DNA of 49,818 nucleotides from the NCBI GenBank assembly GCA_902826025.1, contig CADEDH010000013.1, forward strand, positions 60,739 to 110,556, written 5' to 3'. The translations under genes were made by a program, and so were the position numbers. Source of the DNA: an uncultured Actinomycetes bacterium. Its GTDB lineage: Bacteria; Actinomycetota; Acidimicrobiia; Acidimicrobiales; SZUA-35. The notes under the pieces are model-generated. The model was not told the origin of the DNA and searched no databases. It was given only the letters and a program-made list of their open reading frames with translations. Shown one piece after another: positions 27,054 through 35,588 of this stretch; the first letter of the stretch is position 1, and each line of letters starts with the position of its first letter.

Positions 27054-28014
27054 AAGAACGCGGGGCGGTTTCCAGGCGGAGGCGGCCACCGGACCGGCTG
27101 ACCCGACGCCCACCGGCCAACTCGGCCGCCACCGCCTCGTTGCGGACCACGGCCAGGACCCGGTCGAACTCGGCGGTTGACGGAGGATGGCCCCGCTCAT
27201 TGCGCAGCCAGCGACGCAGGGCGGCCCCGGCCACGCTGGGCGCAGCGGCCCGCAGGGCCCGGCAGTCGGTGGGGTCGAGCGCGGCGGCCAGGGTGTCGAG
27301 ATCGTCGACGACGGCCCTCGTATGGTCGGCCGTCCGGGCCAGAAGGGGCACCGGATCCCTGCCCGACACGTCGGCCAGCAGAGGCAGCACCTCGTGACGG
27401 ATGCGGTTGCGAACAAAGCGGGGATCGTCGTTCGACGGATCGCTCACCGGTTCGAGGCTGAGGTGGCGGCACAGAGCGACGGTCTCGGCCCGGCGCAGAG
27501 CGAGCAGGGGGTGGGGCGGCCCGGGGCGCATTGCGGCCAGCCCCGCTGGCCCGGCCCCCCGCAGGAGGTTGACCAGCACGGTCTCGGCCTGGTCGTCGGC
27601 CGTGTGGCCGGTGAGGGCGTGGGGGCCGAGAACGGCCCGGCGGGCCAGACGGGCCCGCTCCTCCAGGCTGGCGCCCGGGGCGATCGACACCCGCTCGGCC
27701 CGGAAGGTGGCCCCGAAGCGCTCGGCAGCGGCCGCCACCACCTCGGCCTCGTCGGCTGAGCCGGGCCGGAGCCCGTGGTCGACGTGCACCGCAGTCACGG
27801 CCAGCCCGGCCGCCCGGGCCAACACGAGCAGGGCAATCGAGTCGGCCCCGCCCGACACGGCGCACACCACGGGCCCGGCGGCGGGATCGGGGAATCGGCA
27901 CCGGCTCACGAGCCGGCCGGCCAGATCTCCATCACCTGGGCCGAGGCCGGGCCGGCCGTCGGTGTCAGGCCCCGGCGGGGGTGCGGACTCGGTTGATCCA
28001 GAGCTCGGGGTCAC
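27052..28014 (-). CDS. tilS: tRNA(Ile)-lysidine synthase
   Basis: Up to 320 residues. Modifies C34 of tRNA-Ile(CAU) with lysine. The PP-loop ATP motif is AVSGGADSIALL, followed by HVDHGLRPGSADEA, LTGHTADDQAETVLVNLLRG and the C-terminal part of the N domain VSDPSNDDPRFVRNRIRHEVLP, as short motifs. The protein is short: the C-terminal substrate-binding domain is reduced, as in many actinobacteria. GTG 28014 overlaps the metalloprotease gene by 50 bp; a later GTG just before the PP-loop domain is possible. Its stop codon lies in the last partial repeat of the 45-bp array. Confidence 0.92.
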   Translation of the reverse strand: MTPSSGSTESAPPPGPDTDGRPGLGPGDGDLAGRLVSRCRFPDPAAGPVVCAVSGGADSIALLVLARAAGLAVTAVHVDHGLRPGSADEAEVVAAAAERFGATFRAERVSIAPGASLEERARLARRAVLGPHALTGHTADDQAETVLVNLLRGAGPAGLAAMRPGPPHPLLALRRAETVALCRHLSLEPVSDPSNDDPRFVRNRIRHEVLPLLADVSGRDPVPLLARTADHTRAVVDDLDTLAAALDPTDCRALRAAAPSVAGAALRRWLRNERGHPPSTAEFDRVLAVVRNEAVAAELAGGRRVSRSGGRLRLETAPRS

Positions 28015-29113
28015 GGATCTCGTCGATCGTGGGCAGGGACTCGGGGCCCGACCAGACCTGGTCGAACAGCTCCCGCCCTCCGGCGGTCTCCACCGCCCGC
28101 ACGAAGTGCTCGCCCTCCTCGTACTGGGCCAGCTTGGCCTCGATGCCGGTGAGGCGCTGGATCAGCTTGACCAGGCCGCCGGCGTTCTGCCGGCGCTGGG
28201 TCATCACCCGGGCGAAACGCTGCTGGCCGGGGATCAGATCACGGGTGGCCCGGTCCATGACGATGTCGCCGTGCCCTTCGAGCAGGCTCATCAGGCCCGA
28301 GACCTTCTTCATGGTCTCCCGCTGCTCGGGCGAGGCCAGCAGCACCGAGAGGCCCCCGTCCTTCAGCGACGGGCCGTTGCCCCGGCCCAGGTCGCGAGCC
28401 GTCTCGGCCAGGGCGTCGAGCACCCGGCGGGGGTCGGGGTCGACCGAATCGAGCAGCTCGTTGACCAGCGACAGGAAGTACGGCCGCAGCCAGGGCACGC
28501 CGGTGAACTGGGCCCGGTGGGTGCACTCGTGCACCGCCAGCCACAGCCGGAACTCCCGGGGCGCGAACCCGTAGCGCTTCTCCAGAGCCAGCACATTGGG
28601 GCCCACGTAGTAGACCCAGTCCTGCTCGTGGGCCGTGTCGTCCTCGATGATGAGCAGGTCGTACTGGCCCAGCACCCGCGACGACATCCACCCCAGCAGG
28701 GCACCCAGCTCGGCGCCCGCCACCTTGGGACCCACGGCGTCGCCCACGGCGTTCACGGCCCGGCCCACGGGGGCCAGAGCGTCGACCATGGTGCCGGCCC
28801 AGCCCTCGGGACGGGGCCGGGTCGGCGGCTCGCTGCCGGTGGGTGGTTCGTTGATGCGACCCAGGAGGGGGCGGATCAGGCGCTCGAAGCTGGCCAGGTT
28901 GGCGTCGACCCAACCCAGGCGGTCGGTCACCCGGGCCCGGGCCGGCCCAGCCGCCGACACGAGGCCGGTCTCGGCCTCCACCAGCCCCTCGGCCTGGGAG
29001 GTGAGCTCGTAGAGGTCGGCCTCCAGCGAGGCGACGTGATAGCTCTGGGCGAACGGCTCCTGTCCGGACACCCGACCGGCGACGGCGCGGGCGAACTTCC
29101 AGTCGACGTTCAC
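27965..29113 (-). CDS. Zinc-dependent metalloprotease of the DUF2342 / F420-associated family
   Basis: About 382 residues. The sequence AVHECTHRAQF near residue 190 is an HExxH zinc site (HECTH). The N-terminal VNVDWKFARAVAGR and the long helical body match the DUF2342 family, which co-occurs with coenzyme F420 and typically precedes tilS in actinobacteria. The substrate is unknown. GTG 29113 is preferred, with GGGG directly before it; TTG 29119 is an alternative. It begins within 10 bp of the stop of a 49-residue membrane protein, so the two are probably co-translated. Confidence 0.88.
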   Translation of the reverse strand: MNVDWKFARAVAGRVSGQEPFAQSYHVASLEADLYELTSQAEGLVEAETGLVSAAGPARARVTDRLGWVDANLASFERLIRPLLGRINEPPTGSEPPTRPRPEGWAGTMVDALAPVGRAVNAVGDAVGPKVAGAELGALLGWMSSRVLGQYDLLIIEDDTAHEQDWVYYVGPNVLALEKRYGFAPREFRLWLAVHECTHRAQFTGVPWLRPYFLSLVNELLDSVDPDPRRVLDALAETARDLGRGNGPSLKDGGLSVLLASPEQRETMKKVSGLMSLLEGHGDIVMDRATRDLIPGQQRFARVMTQRRQNAGGLVKLIQRLTGIEAKLAQYEEGEHFVRAVETAGGRELFDQVWSGPESLPTIDEIRDPELWINRVRTPAGA

Positions 29114-29120
29114 CCCCAAC

Positions 29121-29270
29121 TCAGGGCTTCTTGGGATAGGACCGGTTGTTCTTCGGATACTTCATCGACTGCACCTTGGCCAGGTACCCGACCCCGAGGG
29201 CGAGGACCGTGGCGATCGCCCCGATGGCGAGGAACAGACCGAGCCAGAAATGCCATACAACGGCGACCAT
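29121..29270 (-). CDS. Small single-pass membrane protein (49 residues)
   Basis: The ATG at 29270 opens a 50-codon frame ending at TGA 29121. It encodes MVAVVWHFWLG, one hydrophobic helix (about residues 8-32, FLAIGAIATVLALGVGYL) and a basic tail (KYPKNNRSYPKKP). The strong hydrophobic-then-basic pattern and tight spacing to the metalloprotease argue for a real gene. Probably inserted with the basic end in the cytoplasm. Function unknown; a partner or adaptor of the adjacent metalloprotease is a guess from position. Confidence 0.65.
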   Translation of the reverse strand: MVAVVWHFWLGLFLAIGAIATVLALGVGYLAKVQSMKYPKNNRSYPKKP

Positions 29271-29312
29271 AGGGCCCGGAGTGTAGCGCCGGCGCACCGG
29301 GCCCCCGCCAGC

Positions 29313-29852
29313 TCACGCCGCCAGCTCCCGGCGCAGGCGCAGGATGCGGCGCCCCCGATGCAGGCGGCTCATCACGGTGCCGATGGGAATGTCGAGCGAT
29401 TCGGCGATCTCCTTGTAGGAGTAGCCGCCAACGTCGGCCAGCAGCACGGTTTGACGGTAGGGGGCGGCCAGGGAGCCGACCAGGGCGATGGTGTCGGCCT
29501 CGCCCAGCGCGTCGAGCAGCTCGTCTTCGGCCGAACGGCCCTGGCTGGCAGCCAGGGCCAGGGCGGTGCCGGGCCGGGCCCCGCCGTCTTCCAGCTCATC
29601 GAGGGCCGTCTCCTCCGGCCGACGCTGGCGGGCCCGGTACCGGTTGATGTGGGCGTTGGTGAGGATCCGGAACAGCCAGGCCTTCACGTTGGTGCCGGGC
29701 TCGAACGTGCCGTAGGCCCGGTAGGCCCGCAGGTAGGTCTCCTGCACGAGATCCTCGGCGTCGCTGGCGTTCGTGGTGAGGCGGACCGCGGTGGAGTACA
29801 GGGGACGCATGTACGGTTCGGTGTCCGCCACGAACGTCGACCGGTCGGCCAT
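29313..29852 (-). CDS. ECF-type RNA polymerase sigma factor
   Basis: 179 residues. Region 2 shows YSTAVRLTTNASDAEDLVQETYLRAYRA and WLFRILTNAHINRYR, and region 4 shows TVLLADVGGYSYKEIAESLDIPIGTVMSRLHRGRRIL, read in short motifs. The DAEDLVQETYLRA and FEPGTNVKAWLFRI pattern is SigR/SigH-like (oxidative stress type). The usual adjacent zinc anti-sigma (HxxxCxxC) is missing; the next gene downstream is the 49-residue membrane protein. ATG 29852 gives the standard length. Confidence 0.92.
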   Translation of the reverse strand: MADRSTFVADTEPYMRPLYSTAVRLTTNASDAEDLVQETYLRAYRAYGTFEPGTNVKAWLFRILTNAHINRYRARQRRPEETALDELEDGGARPGTALALAASQGRSAEDELLDALGEADTIALVGSLAAPYRQTVLLADVGGYSYKEIAESLDIPIGTVMSRLHRGRRILRLRRELAA

Positions 29853-29890
29853 GAGCAAAACGCTACTCACCGGCCCGGGGCCGTGGGGTA

Positions 29891-31117
29891 TCAGGCGCGC
29901 CGGACGTCCGCGGATGATTTGAGGACGTCCCGGAACGGCACCGTCTTGTCGAGCTCGGGTTCCTTCGGTAGGCCGAGGATGCGCTCGCCGATGATGTTGC
30001 GCTGGATCTGGTCGGTGCCGCCGCCGATCGAGGTGAAGAAGGCGTTGTGGAGGGAGTAGGTGGCGTCGGCCGACCGGGGGGAGTCGGTGCCCCCGATCGT
30101 GCCCTCGGCCCCGAGGATCTCGGTCTGGAGGCTGCCGGCGTAGTGGAGGATCCCACTCATCGCCAGCTTGCCCAGCGACACCACCGACGACGACGTCCCC
30201 TGGGCCAGCTCGGCCTTGGCCCGCGCGTTGTTCCACTCGTTGACCTGAACCATGGCGTGGAGGCGGGCCAGGCGCTGGCGGACCACCGGGTCTCCGTTCT
30301 TACCGACGGAGCGGGCCAGCTCGACCAGGGACAGATCGGGGATGGGGGCGGGGGCCTCGTCGTCGGCCGAGCGGACGGCCCGGCCGTCGTCCTGGTTGGC
30401 CCGGCGCCGCTGGTTCTCCCCCATCACCGCCCGCTCGTAGGCCAGCGCCGTCTGGAGGACCATCCAGCCGTTGTTCTCGTCGCCCAGCATGTTGGCGTGG
30501 GGGACCCGGGCATCGGTGAGGAAGACCTCGTTGAAGCGGGCGTCGCCCGTGGCCTGGCGTAACGGCCTCACGTCCACCCCGGGCTGCTTCATCGGGAAGA
30601 AGAAGAACGTGATCCCCCGGTGCTTGGGCACGTCCCAGTCGGTGCGGGTGATGAGCAGGGCGTAGGAGGCATGGCGGCCGCTGGACGTCCACACCTTCTG
30701 ACCGTTGACTATCCACTCGTCGCCGTCGCGCACGGCCCGGGTCTGGATGCCGGCCAGGTCGGAGCCGGCGCCAGGCTCGGAGTAGAGCAGGCACATGTCG
30801 ACGTCGCCAAACATGAGGGGGCGGACGAAGCGGCGCTTGAGGTCGTCGGAGCCGAAGGCCAGCACGGTGTTGGCCCACAGGTTGTGCTTGTCCTGGGCCG
30901 TGCCGTCGGCCCCCACCCGGCGGAACTCGGCCGCCACCACGTTGGTGAGGGCCGGGTCGAGGCCCCTGCCGTGCCAGGCTGTGGGCCAGCTGGGCGCGGC
31001 CCAGCCCGAGTCGACCACCCGCTCCAACCAGATCCGGCGCTCGAGCGCCGGGTCCCAGTTGGCGGCGAGCCAGTCGGCCACGTCCCGGCGGATGGTGGCC
31101 TCGTCGTTGATGCTCAT
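29891..31117 (-). CDS. Acyl-CoA dehydrogenase
   Basis: 408 residues. FAD-dependent alpha,beta-desaturation of an acyl-CoA. It contains LLYSEPGAGSDLAGI and DEWIVNGQKVWTSSGRHA (FAD/substrate strands), and near the C-terminus FTSIGGGTDQIQRNIIGERILGL. It resembles the large actinobacterial ACAD clade acting on branched or steroid side-chain substrates; the true substrate is not readable. It heads a run of acyl-CoA genes on the same strand (enoyl-CoA hydratase, CaiB transferase). Confidence 0.93.
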   Translation of the reverse strand: MSINDEATIRRDVADWLAANWDPALERRIWLERVVDSGWAAPSWPTAWHGRGLDPALTNVVAAEFRRVGADGTAQDKHNLWANTVLAFGSDDLKRRFVRPLMFGDVDMCLLYSEPGAGSDLAGIQTRAVRDGDEWIVNGQKVWTSSGRHASYALLITRTDWDVPKHRGITFFFFPMKQPGVDVRPLRQATGDARFNEVFLTDARVPHANMLGDENNGWMVLQTALAYERAVMGENQRRRANQDDGRAVRSADDEAPAPIPDLSLVELARSVGKNGDPVVRQRLARLHAMVQVNEWNNARAKAELAQGTSSSVVSLGKLAMSGILHYAGSLQTEILGAEGTIGGTDSPRSADATYSLHNAFFTSIGGGTDQIQRNIIGERILGLPKEPELDKTVPFRDVLKSSADVRRA

Positions 31118-31153
31118 CGTGTGGTCTCCCTCTGTTCCCCGGTGCGGTCGGTG

Positions 31154-31540
31154 TCAGTAGCTGCGCAGCTCGACGGTGGTGCCGTCGGGGTCGGCGATGT
31201 AGAGGCTGGTGGCGTAGCCCTGGGCCCCGAAGAGATGGTCGACGGGGCCTCGCACCACGGTGACGGTGCCGGAGCCGGCCAGGGCGTGGAGGTCGGTGGG
31301 CTCGATGGTCAGGCAGACGTGGTCGAGGTTGCGGCCGTCGGCCTCGCCGGGGAACAGGTCGATGATCGTGGTGGGGCTGATGCGGACCGAGGGGAACGGC
31401 ACCTCGCCCCGGCGCCACTCCTCCACCCGGTCGCCGGCCAGGCCCAGGGTGCCGGTATAGAAGGCCAGCGACGCCTCCACGTCGGCGCTGATCAGCACGA
31501 TGTGGTCGAGCCCGGTCACCCGGACGAGCGGAGCGGTCAT
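31154..31540 (-). CDS. VOC (glyoxalase/bleomycin-resistance fold) family protein
   Basis: 128 residues. Begins VTGLDHIVLISADVEASLAFYTGTLGL (metal His of the first beta-alpha-beta-beta-beta unit) and continues with LDHVCLTI and LYIADPDGTTVELR (second-unit His and Glu). A metal-dependent dioxygenase, isomerase or lyase role is possible; substrate unknown. ATG 31540 is used because the typical N-terminus starts just after it. It lies between the dehydrogenase and hydrolase genes. Confidence 0.88.
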   Translation of the reverse strand: MTAPLVRVTGLDHIVLISADVEASLAFYTGTLGLAGDRVEEWRRGEVPFPSVRISPTTIIDLFPGEADGRNLDHVCLTIEPTDLHALAGSGTVTVVRGPVDHLFGAQGYATSLYIADPDGTTVELRSY

Positions 31541-31595
31541 GGCCTCACCGTGCCCCACCACGACGGCGGCCGCAACCCTGCCGTGTCGCGTTTCT

Positions 31596-32534
31596 TCACC
31601 CCGAGAGGTGAGCGTCGAGGAAGCGACGGGTGAGATCGATGACCTCCCCGGGGGCGTCGAAGTGGACCATGTGGCCGGCGTCGACCACGTGGTGCTCCAC
31701 CCCTGCGATCAACGCCAGGCGCCGGGCCTGCTCCTCCCGGTCGACCGGGCCGGCGAAGTCGGGGCCGGGACGGGCCGGCGAGGAGGGCAGCCACCACCGC
31801 TCCCAGGCGTGGGCGGCGGAGATGGCGAGGGTGGGACAGCTGATGCCGCCCCACCATTCCTCGTGGCGGGCCCGGTCGAACACGGCGAACCACTCCCGCA
31901 CGGCCGGGTCCCACTTCCAGTGGAGGCCGCCGTCGGGGTGTGCCCGGGTGCCCTTGGCCGCCAGCTCGACGATGCGGTCGTCGGTGAGGCCGGGGTGGGC
32001 GGCCCGGAGGCGCTGACGGGCCACGTCGATGTCGGCCATCGTCGCCCGCTTGGGCTGGCCGTTGAGCGACTCGACGAGGGCGCCGGCGATGGCCCGGCGG
32101 CCGGCCGGGTCGGTCTCCCCGACCCGCTGGGGCGAGCCCAGGCCCTCCACCATGATCAGGGCGGCCGGCTCGTCGGGCCACAGGCCGGCGAAGGCGCTGG
32201 TGACGAAGGCGCCCATGCTGTGGCCGAACAGCACGGGCCGGACCAGGCTGAGGGCGTCGACGGCGAAGCGGAGGTCGGCCACGAAGTGGGGGACGGTGTA
32301 GCGGCCGGGGTGGGTGGAGTCTCCGTGGCCCCGGAGGTCGAGGCTGATCACGTGGTAGCGCTCGGCGAAGGCCTCGGCCACCGGGTGCAGCGACCACGCC
32401 AGGTCGGTGAGGCCGTGGAGGAACACCATCGGGCGGGCCCCGGCATTGCCGTAGTCCCAACCGGCCAGAGTGACGGTGGGTGCCTCGACCGTGATAGCTC
32501 GGGGCCCGGCCGGCCCCGGAGGTGCCGGAGTCAT
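31596..32534 (-). CDS. Alpha/beta hydrolase
   Basis: 312 residues. Oxyanion loop VFLHGLTD, LDLRGHGDS, nucleophile elbow LFGHSMGAF (Ser), an Asp-containing segment and a C-terminal VVDAGHMVHFDAPG carrying the catalytic His. A cap insertion of about 80 residues lies in the middle. Could be an esterase, epoxide hydrolase or thioesterase; the acyl-CoA neighbours favour ester or thioester chemistry, which is an inference. Confidence 0.9.
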   Translation of the reverse strand: MTPAPPGPAGPRAITVEAPTVTLAGWDYGNAGARPMVFLHGLTDLAWSLHPVAEAFAERYHVISLDLRGHGDSTHPGRYTVPHFVADLRFAVDALSLVRPVLFGHSMGAFVTSAFAGLWPDEPAALIMVEGLGSPQRVGETDPAGRRAIAGALVESLNGQPKRATMADIDVARQRLRAAHPGLTDDRIVELAAKGTRAHPDGGLHWKWDPAVREWFAVFDRARHEEWWGGISCPTLAISAAHAWERWWLPSSPARPGPDFAGPVDREEQARRLALIAGVEHHVVDAGHMVHFDAPGEVIDLTRRFLDAHLSG

Positions 32535-32598
32535 CGCCGCATCGTAGGCCGGCCTGCCGTCGGCCTTCCTCTCCGCTCCGTCGTGACCCCGTGAGGGG

Positions 32599-33186
32599 TC
32601 AGTCAGGCCAGATCACCTCGGCGGTGGCGGCGGCGTGGACGATGGCCTGCCCGCTCACCGCGGCACTGGTGGGGCCGATGCCGCAGCCGGGCCATTCGAG
32701 GTGGAAGGTGAGGTCGCCGGGGGGAGGCAGGGGCCAGAGCCAGTACCGCATCTCGTAGGCGCCGTCGCCTCCGCCCCCGCCCTGGGTCCACAGGATGGGC
32801 ACGCCGGGTTCGGCCTCGGTGTCCGTCACCGACTGGGTGAGGCTCGACCACCGTCGCCCATCGGCGAATTCGATCCCGAACCGCAGGGTTCTCTGGTGCC
32901 GCCGGCTGGCCAGCCAGTGCCGGGGATCGAGCAGGAGGTTCTGCTGGAGATCGCGATCGTAGGGCCGGCGGTTCCGCAGGCCGATCGAGAACAGCAGGCC
33001 GGTGGGGTAGGCACGGAAGTCATGGACGACCACCAGCATCTGGTCGGTGCGGACCAGCACCGCCCGCAGCGGAAGGAGCGCCGGCAGCACACCGGCGGGC
33101 GGACCTTCCCAGGCCGGCCGGATCTCCGGCTCCGGCTCCGGCTCGGGGAGTGGGAGCCGGGACAGCTCGTCGTCGAAGAAGCTCAC
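32599..33186 (-). CDS. Conserved-looking protein of unknown function
   Basis: 195 residues from GTG. An acidic Pro/Glu N-terminus (LPLPEPEPEPEI) precedes a beta-rich body (AVLVRTDQMLVVVHDFRAYPTGLLFSIGLRN in short strands) and WLWPLPPPGDLTFHLEWPGCGI near the end. No signal peptide or membrane helix. Composition and codon use match the neighbours, so it is likely real, but the family was not recognised. Confidence 0.65.
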   Translation of the reverse strand: MSFFDDELSRLPLPEPEPEPEIRPAWEGPPAGVLPALLPLRAVLVRTDQMLVVVHDFRAYPTGLLFSIGLRNRRPYDRDLQQNLLLDPRHWLASRRHQRTLRFGIEFADGRRWSSLTQSVTDTEAEPGVPILWTQGGGGGDGAYEMRYWLWPLPPPGDLTFHLEWPGCGIGPTSAAVSGQAIVHAAATAEVIWPD

Positions 33187-33229
33187 CGCCCTACCCTAAC
33201 GTCCCGCCATGACGAGGCCGGGGCCGGGC

Positions 33230-34042
33230 TCAGCGGGTGCGGCCGTCGAACGAGGGTGGGCGCTTCTCGATGAAGGAGGCGATGCCCTCCCGGGCATCGG
33301 GGAGGGCCGAGATGCGGCCGATCACCGACGACTCCCGCTCCATCGCCTCCTCCAGCGAGCTCGATGCCCCCTCGTAGAGCACCCGCTTGGCCCCACCGAA
33401 GGCGGCGGTGGCACCGGCGGCCAACGTGCGGGCCAGCTCCTCGGCCCGGCCCAGCACGGTGTCGGGCTCGGCCAGCTCGTTGACCAGGCCCCAGTCGAGG
33501 GCCTCGGCCGCGGTCAGGGTGCGATTGGTCAGCATCAGCTCGGCCGCCCGGCGCAGGCCCACCACACGCGACAGGTAGAACGACGAGGTTCCGTCGGGCA
33601 CCAGGCCGGCCCGGGTGTAGCCCATGGTGAACTTGGAGGCGGTGGAGGCGACGACGAGATCGCACGCCGCCACCAGCGACATGCCGGCTCCGCCCACCGA
33701 GCCGGTGACGGCGGCCACCACGGGGGCGTCGAGGCGGCTGAGGCGGGCCACGGCGGCATGGAGGTCGATCGTGAGGTGCTCGATCGTCTTGGCCATCTCG
33801 GCCGGGGAGTCGATGGCGGCGAACGACTTGAGGTCTCCCCCGGCGCAGAACACCGGACCGTCGGACGTGATCAGCACCGCCCGGACCGCCGGATCGTGCA
33901 GCAGCTCCACCGCGGCGTGACGGAGGTCGCGGGCCATGGCCAGGTTCATGGCGTTGGCGGCATCGGCCCGGCGCAGCTCGAGCCGAGCGAGCCCGCCGTC
34001 GTCGAGGGACAGGGCGAGGGTGGTGTAGTCGTGGTCAGCCAT
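33230..34042 (-). CDS. Enoyl-CoA hydratase/isomerase family protein
   Basis: 270 residues. Crotonase fold: LEL..ADAANAMNLAMARDL (oxyanion strand), VFCAGGDLKSFAA (first oxyanion hole), VAAVTGSVGGAGMSLVAACDLVVAS (second), then FTMGYTRAGLVPDGTSSFYLSRVVGLRRA. The catalytic Glu positions of true hydratases are not clear (GSVGGAG lacks one), so isomerase or other crotonase chemistry is possible. It belongs to the acyl-CoA gene run. Confidence 0.9.
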   Translation of the reverse strand: MADHDYTTLALSLDDGGLARLELRRADAANAMNLAMARDLRHAAVELLHDPAVRAVLITSDGPVFCAGGDLKSFAAIDSPAEMAKTIEHLTIDLHAAVARLSRLDAPVVAAVTGSVGGAGMSLVAACDLVVASTASKFTMGYTRAGLVPDGTSSFYLSRVVGLRRAAELMLTNRTLTAAEALDWGLVNELAEPDTVLGRAEELARTLAAGATAAFGGAKRVLYEGASSSLEEAMERESSVIGRISALPDAREGIASFIEKRPPSFDGRTR

Positions 34043-34096
34043 CGGCCCCGATCCTTCCTCCCGGGCACCGCCGCAGCAAACGCCGTCGACGGCGAG

Positions 34097-34231
34097 CTAT
34101 CGGTTCGACCAGATCTCGGCGGCTCGCTCCCACTCCTCGGGGGTCGGCGGGCCCCATTCGGCCTTGGCCCAGTCGATGAACTCCTGCATGGCATCCAGCC
34201 GGGGGGCGCTTTCGTCCGGGTCAGAGTCCAT
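34097..34231 (-). CDS. Small acidic protein (44 residues)
   Basis: ATG 34231 to TAG 34097. The sequence is Trp- and acid-rich, with MQEFIDWAKAEWGPPTPEEWERAAEIW. Amphipathic helices are likely. It sits between the CaiB-like and enoyl-CoA hydratase genes on the same strand. Codon third positions are GC-rich as in true genes. Function unknown. Confidence 0.5.
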   Translation of the reverse strand: MDSDPDESAPRLDAMQEFIDWAKAEWGPPTPEEWERAAEIWSNR

Positions 34232-34256
34232 GGGACAACTCTGGCAGACTCAGCGG

Positions 34257-35462
34257 TCAGAAGGCGCCGCGTTGGCGGAGATCTTCGATGTCGTCCCAGG
34301 TGAAGCCGGCTTCGAGCAGGACCATCTCGGTCTCCTGGCCCAGCTCCTGCACCTCGGTACCCCAGCGGGTGGGGGTGTCGGACATCGAGATCGGCGACCC
34401 GACCAGCGACACCTCACCCCAGTCGGGATGGTCGACCTTCACCAGGTAATCGTTGGCGTAGGCCTGAGGATCGGCCAGCACGTCGGCATGGCTGCGCACG
34501 GGGGCGAAGCGCTGTTCGAAGCGGGTCAGGCGCTCGGTCCACTCGGCCGTGGTCCGCTCCCGGAAGATCGGCTCGAACGCCGCCCGCAGCTCGGCTTTGA
34601 TCTCGGGCGTGCAGAAGTAGGTGCCGAAGCGGGGGTTGTCGGCCAGCTCCGGATGCTCGACGCAGTCCACCAGCTTGGGCCACAGGTGGTCGGGGCAGCC
34701 GGCCATGGCCAGGTAGCCGTCGGCGGTGGGGAACACGCCGTAGAGGGTGTCGACCAGGGGATGGCCGCCGTTGGTTCGGTTGACCCGGTTCCCGGTGAGC
34801 GAGGCATGGGTGTACTCCATCGACTGGAGCCAGATCTGGCCTCCGAGGAGCGAGGTCTCGATCTTCTGACCCCGGCCGGTCCGCTCCCGGGCGAACAGGG
34901 CCGACACCACGCCCACCACCAGGTTCTGGGCCCCGCAGTGGTCGGCCACCAGGGTGCCAACGGGCGACACGGCGTTGCCGTCGTAGCCCGAGGTGGACAC
35001 GATGCCGCCGGCGGCCTGGCCCACCATGTCGGCCCCCTCCCGCTCGGCGTCGGGACCGAGTGGCCCCAGGTAGGAACCGGCGGCCCAGATGATGCGGGGG
35101 TTGGTGGCGCTCAGCTCGTCGTAGCCGAGGTTCCAGCCCTCCATCGTGCCCGGCTTGAAGTTCGACACGATCACGTCGGCCGTCTCCACCAGGCGGAGGA
35201 AGGCGACGCGGCCGCCGTCGTTGCGCAGGTCGAGGGCGACCGAGCGCTTGCCCCGGTTGCAGGCGATGTAGACCGACGAGAACCCGCCGTAGTCGGCGAG
35301 GATGTCGACGTGGCGGCCGACGTCGCCGATCTCGGGCAGCTCCACCTTGATCACCTCGGCCCCCAGGTTGAACAGGTAGGCCGCCGCCTGGGGGCCCTGC
35401 ACGAGCGTGGAGAGGTCGAGTACACGGATGCCGTCGAGTGCGCCGGGCATGGCGGTCACCAT
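34257..35462 (-). CDS. CaiB/BaiF (family III) CoA-transferase
   Basis: 401 residues. Begins LDGIRVLDLSTLVQGPQAA and continues LGAEVIKVELPEIGD (CoA-binding Rossmann part), NRGKRSVALDLRNDGG, and ADVIVSNFKPGTMEGWNLGYDEL with the family Asp. The extra GDVGRHV region is typical. Moves CoA between acids; the acyl acceptor cannot be read. The start may be 35462 or the ATG four codons later at 35450. It is the first gene of the minus-strand acyl-CoA run and divergent from the MerB-like gene. Confidence 0.93.
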   Translation of the reverse strand: MVTAMPGALDGIRVLDLSTLVQGPQAAAYLFNLGAEVIKVELPEIGDVGRHVDILADYGGFSSVYIACNRGKRSVALDLRNDGGRVAFLRLVETADVIVSNFKPGTMEGWNLGYDELSATNPRIIWAAGSYLGPLGPDAEREGADMVGQAAGGIVSTSGYDGNAVSPVGTLVADHCGAQNLVVGVVSALFARERTGRGQKIETSLLGGQIWLQSMEYTHASLTGNRVNRTNGGHPLVDTLYGVFPTADGYLAMAGCPDHLWPKLVDCVEHPELADNPRFGTYFCTPEIKAELRAAFEPIFRERTTAEWTERLTRFEQRFAPVRSHADVLADPQAYANDYLVKVDHPDWGEVSLVGSPISMSDTPTRWGTEVQELGQETEMVLLEAGFTWDDIEDLRQRGAF

Positions 35463-35588
35463 CCTGGGAGAGGGGTCGGTCGGGGGGTGCGGACTCGAGC
35501 GCCGGCGGCGCCCGCTGCCGATGGGGGGAGCTTAGTGAGCCCGGCGCCCCACCGGGAGGCCACCTAGAGTGGGCGGCGGAGGTACGAG

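Noticed and set aside
29110..29316. Alternative frame over the 49-residue membrane protein
   Set aside because: Arg/Pro-rich with no structure; the other frame gives a clean membrane helix.
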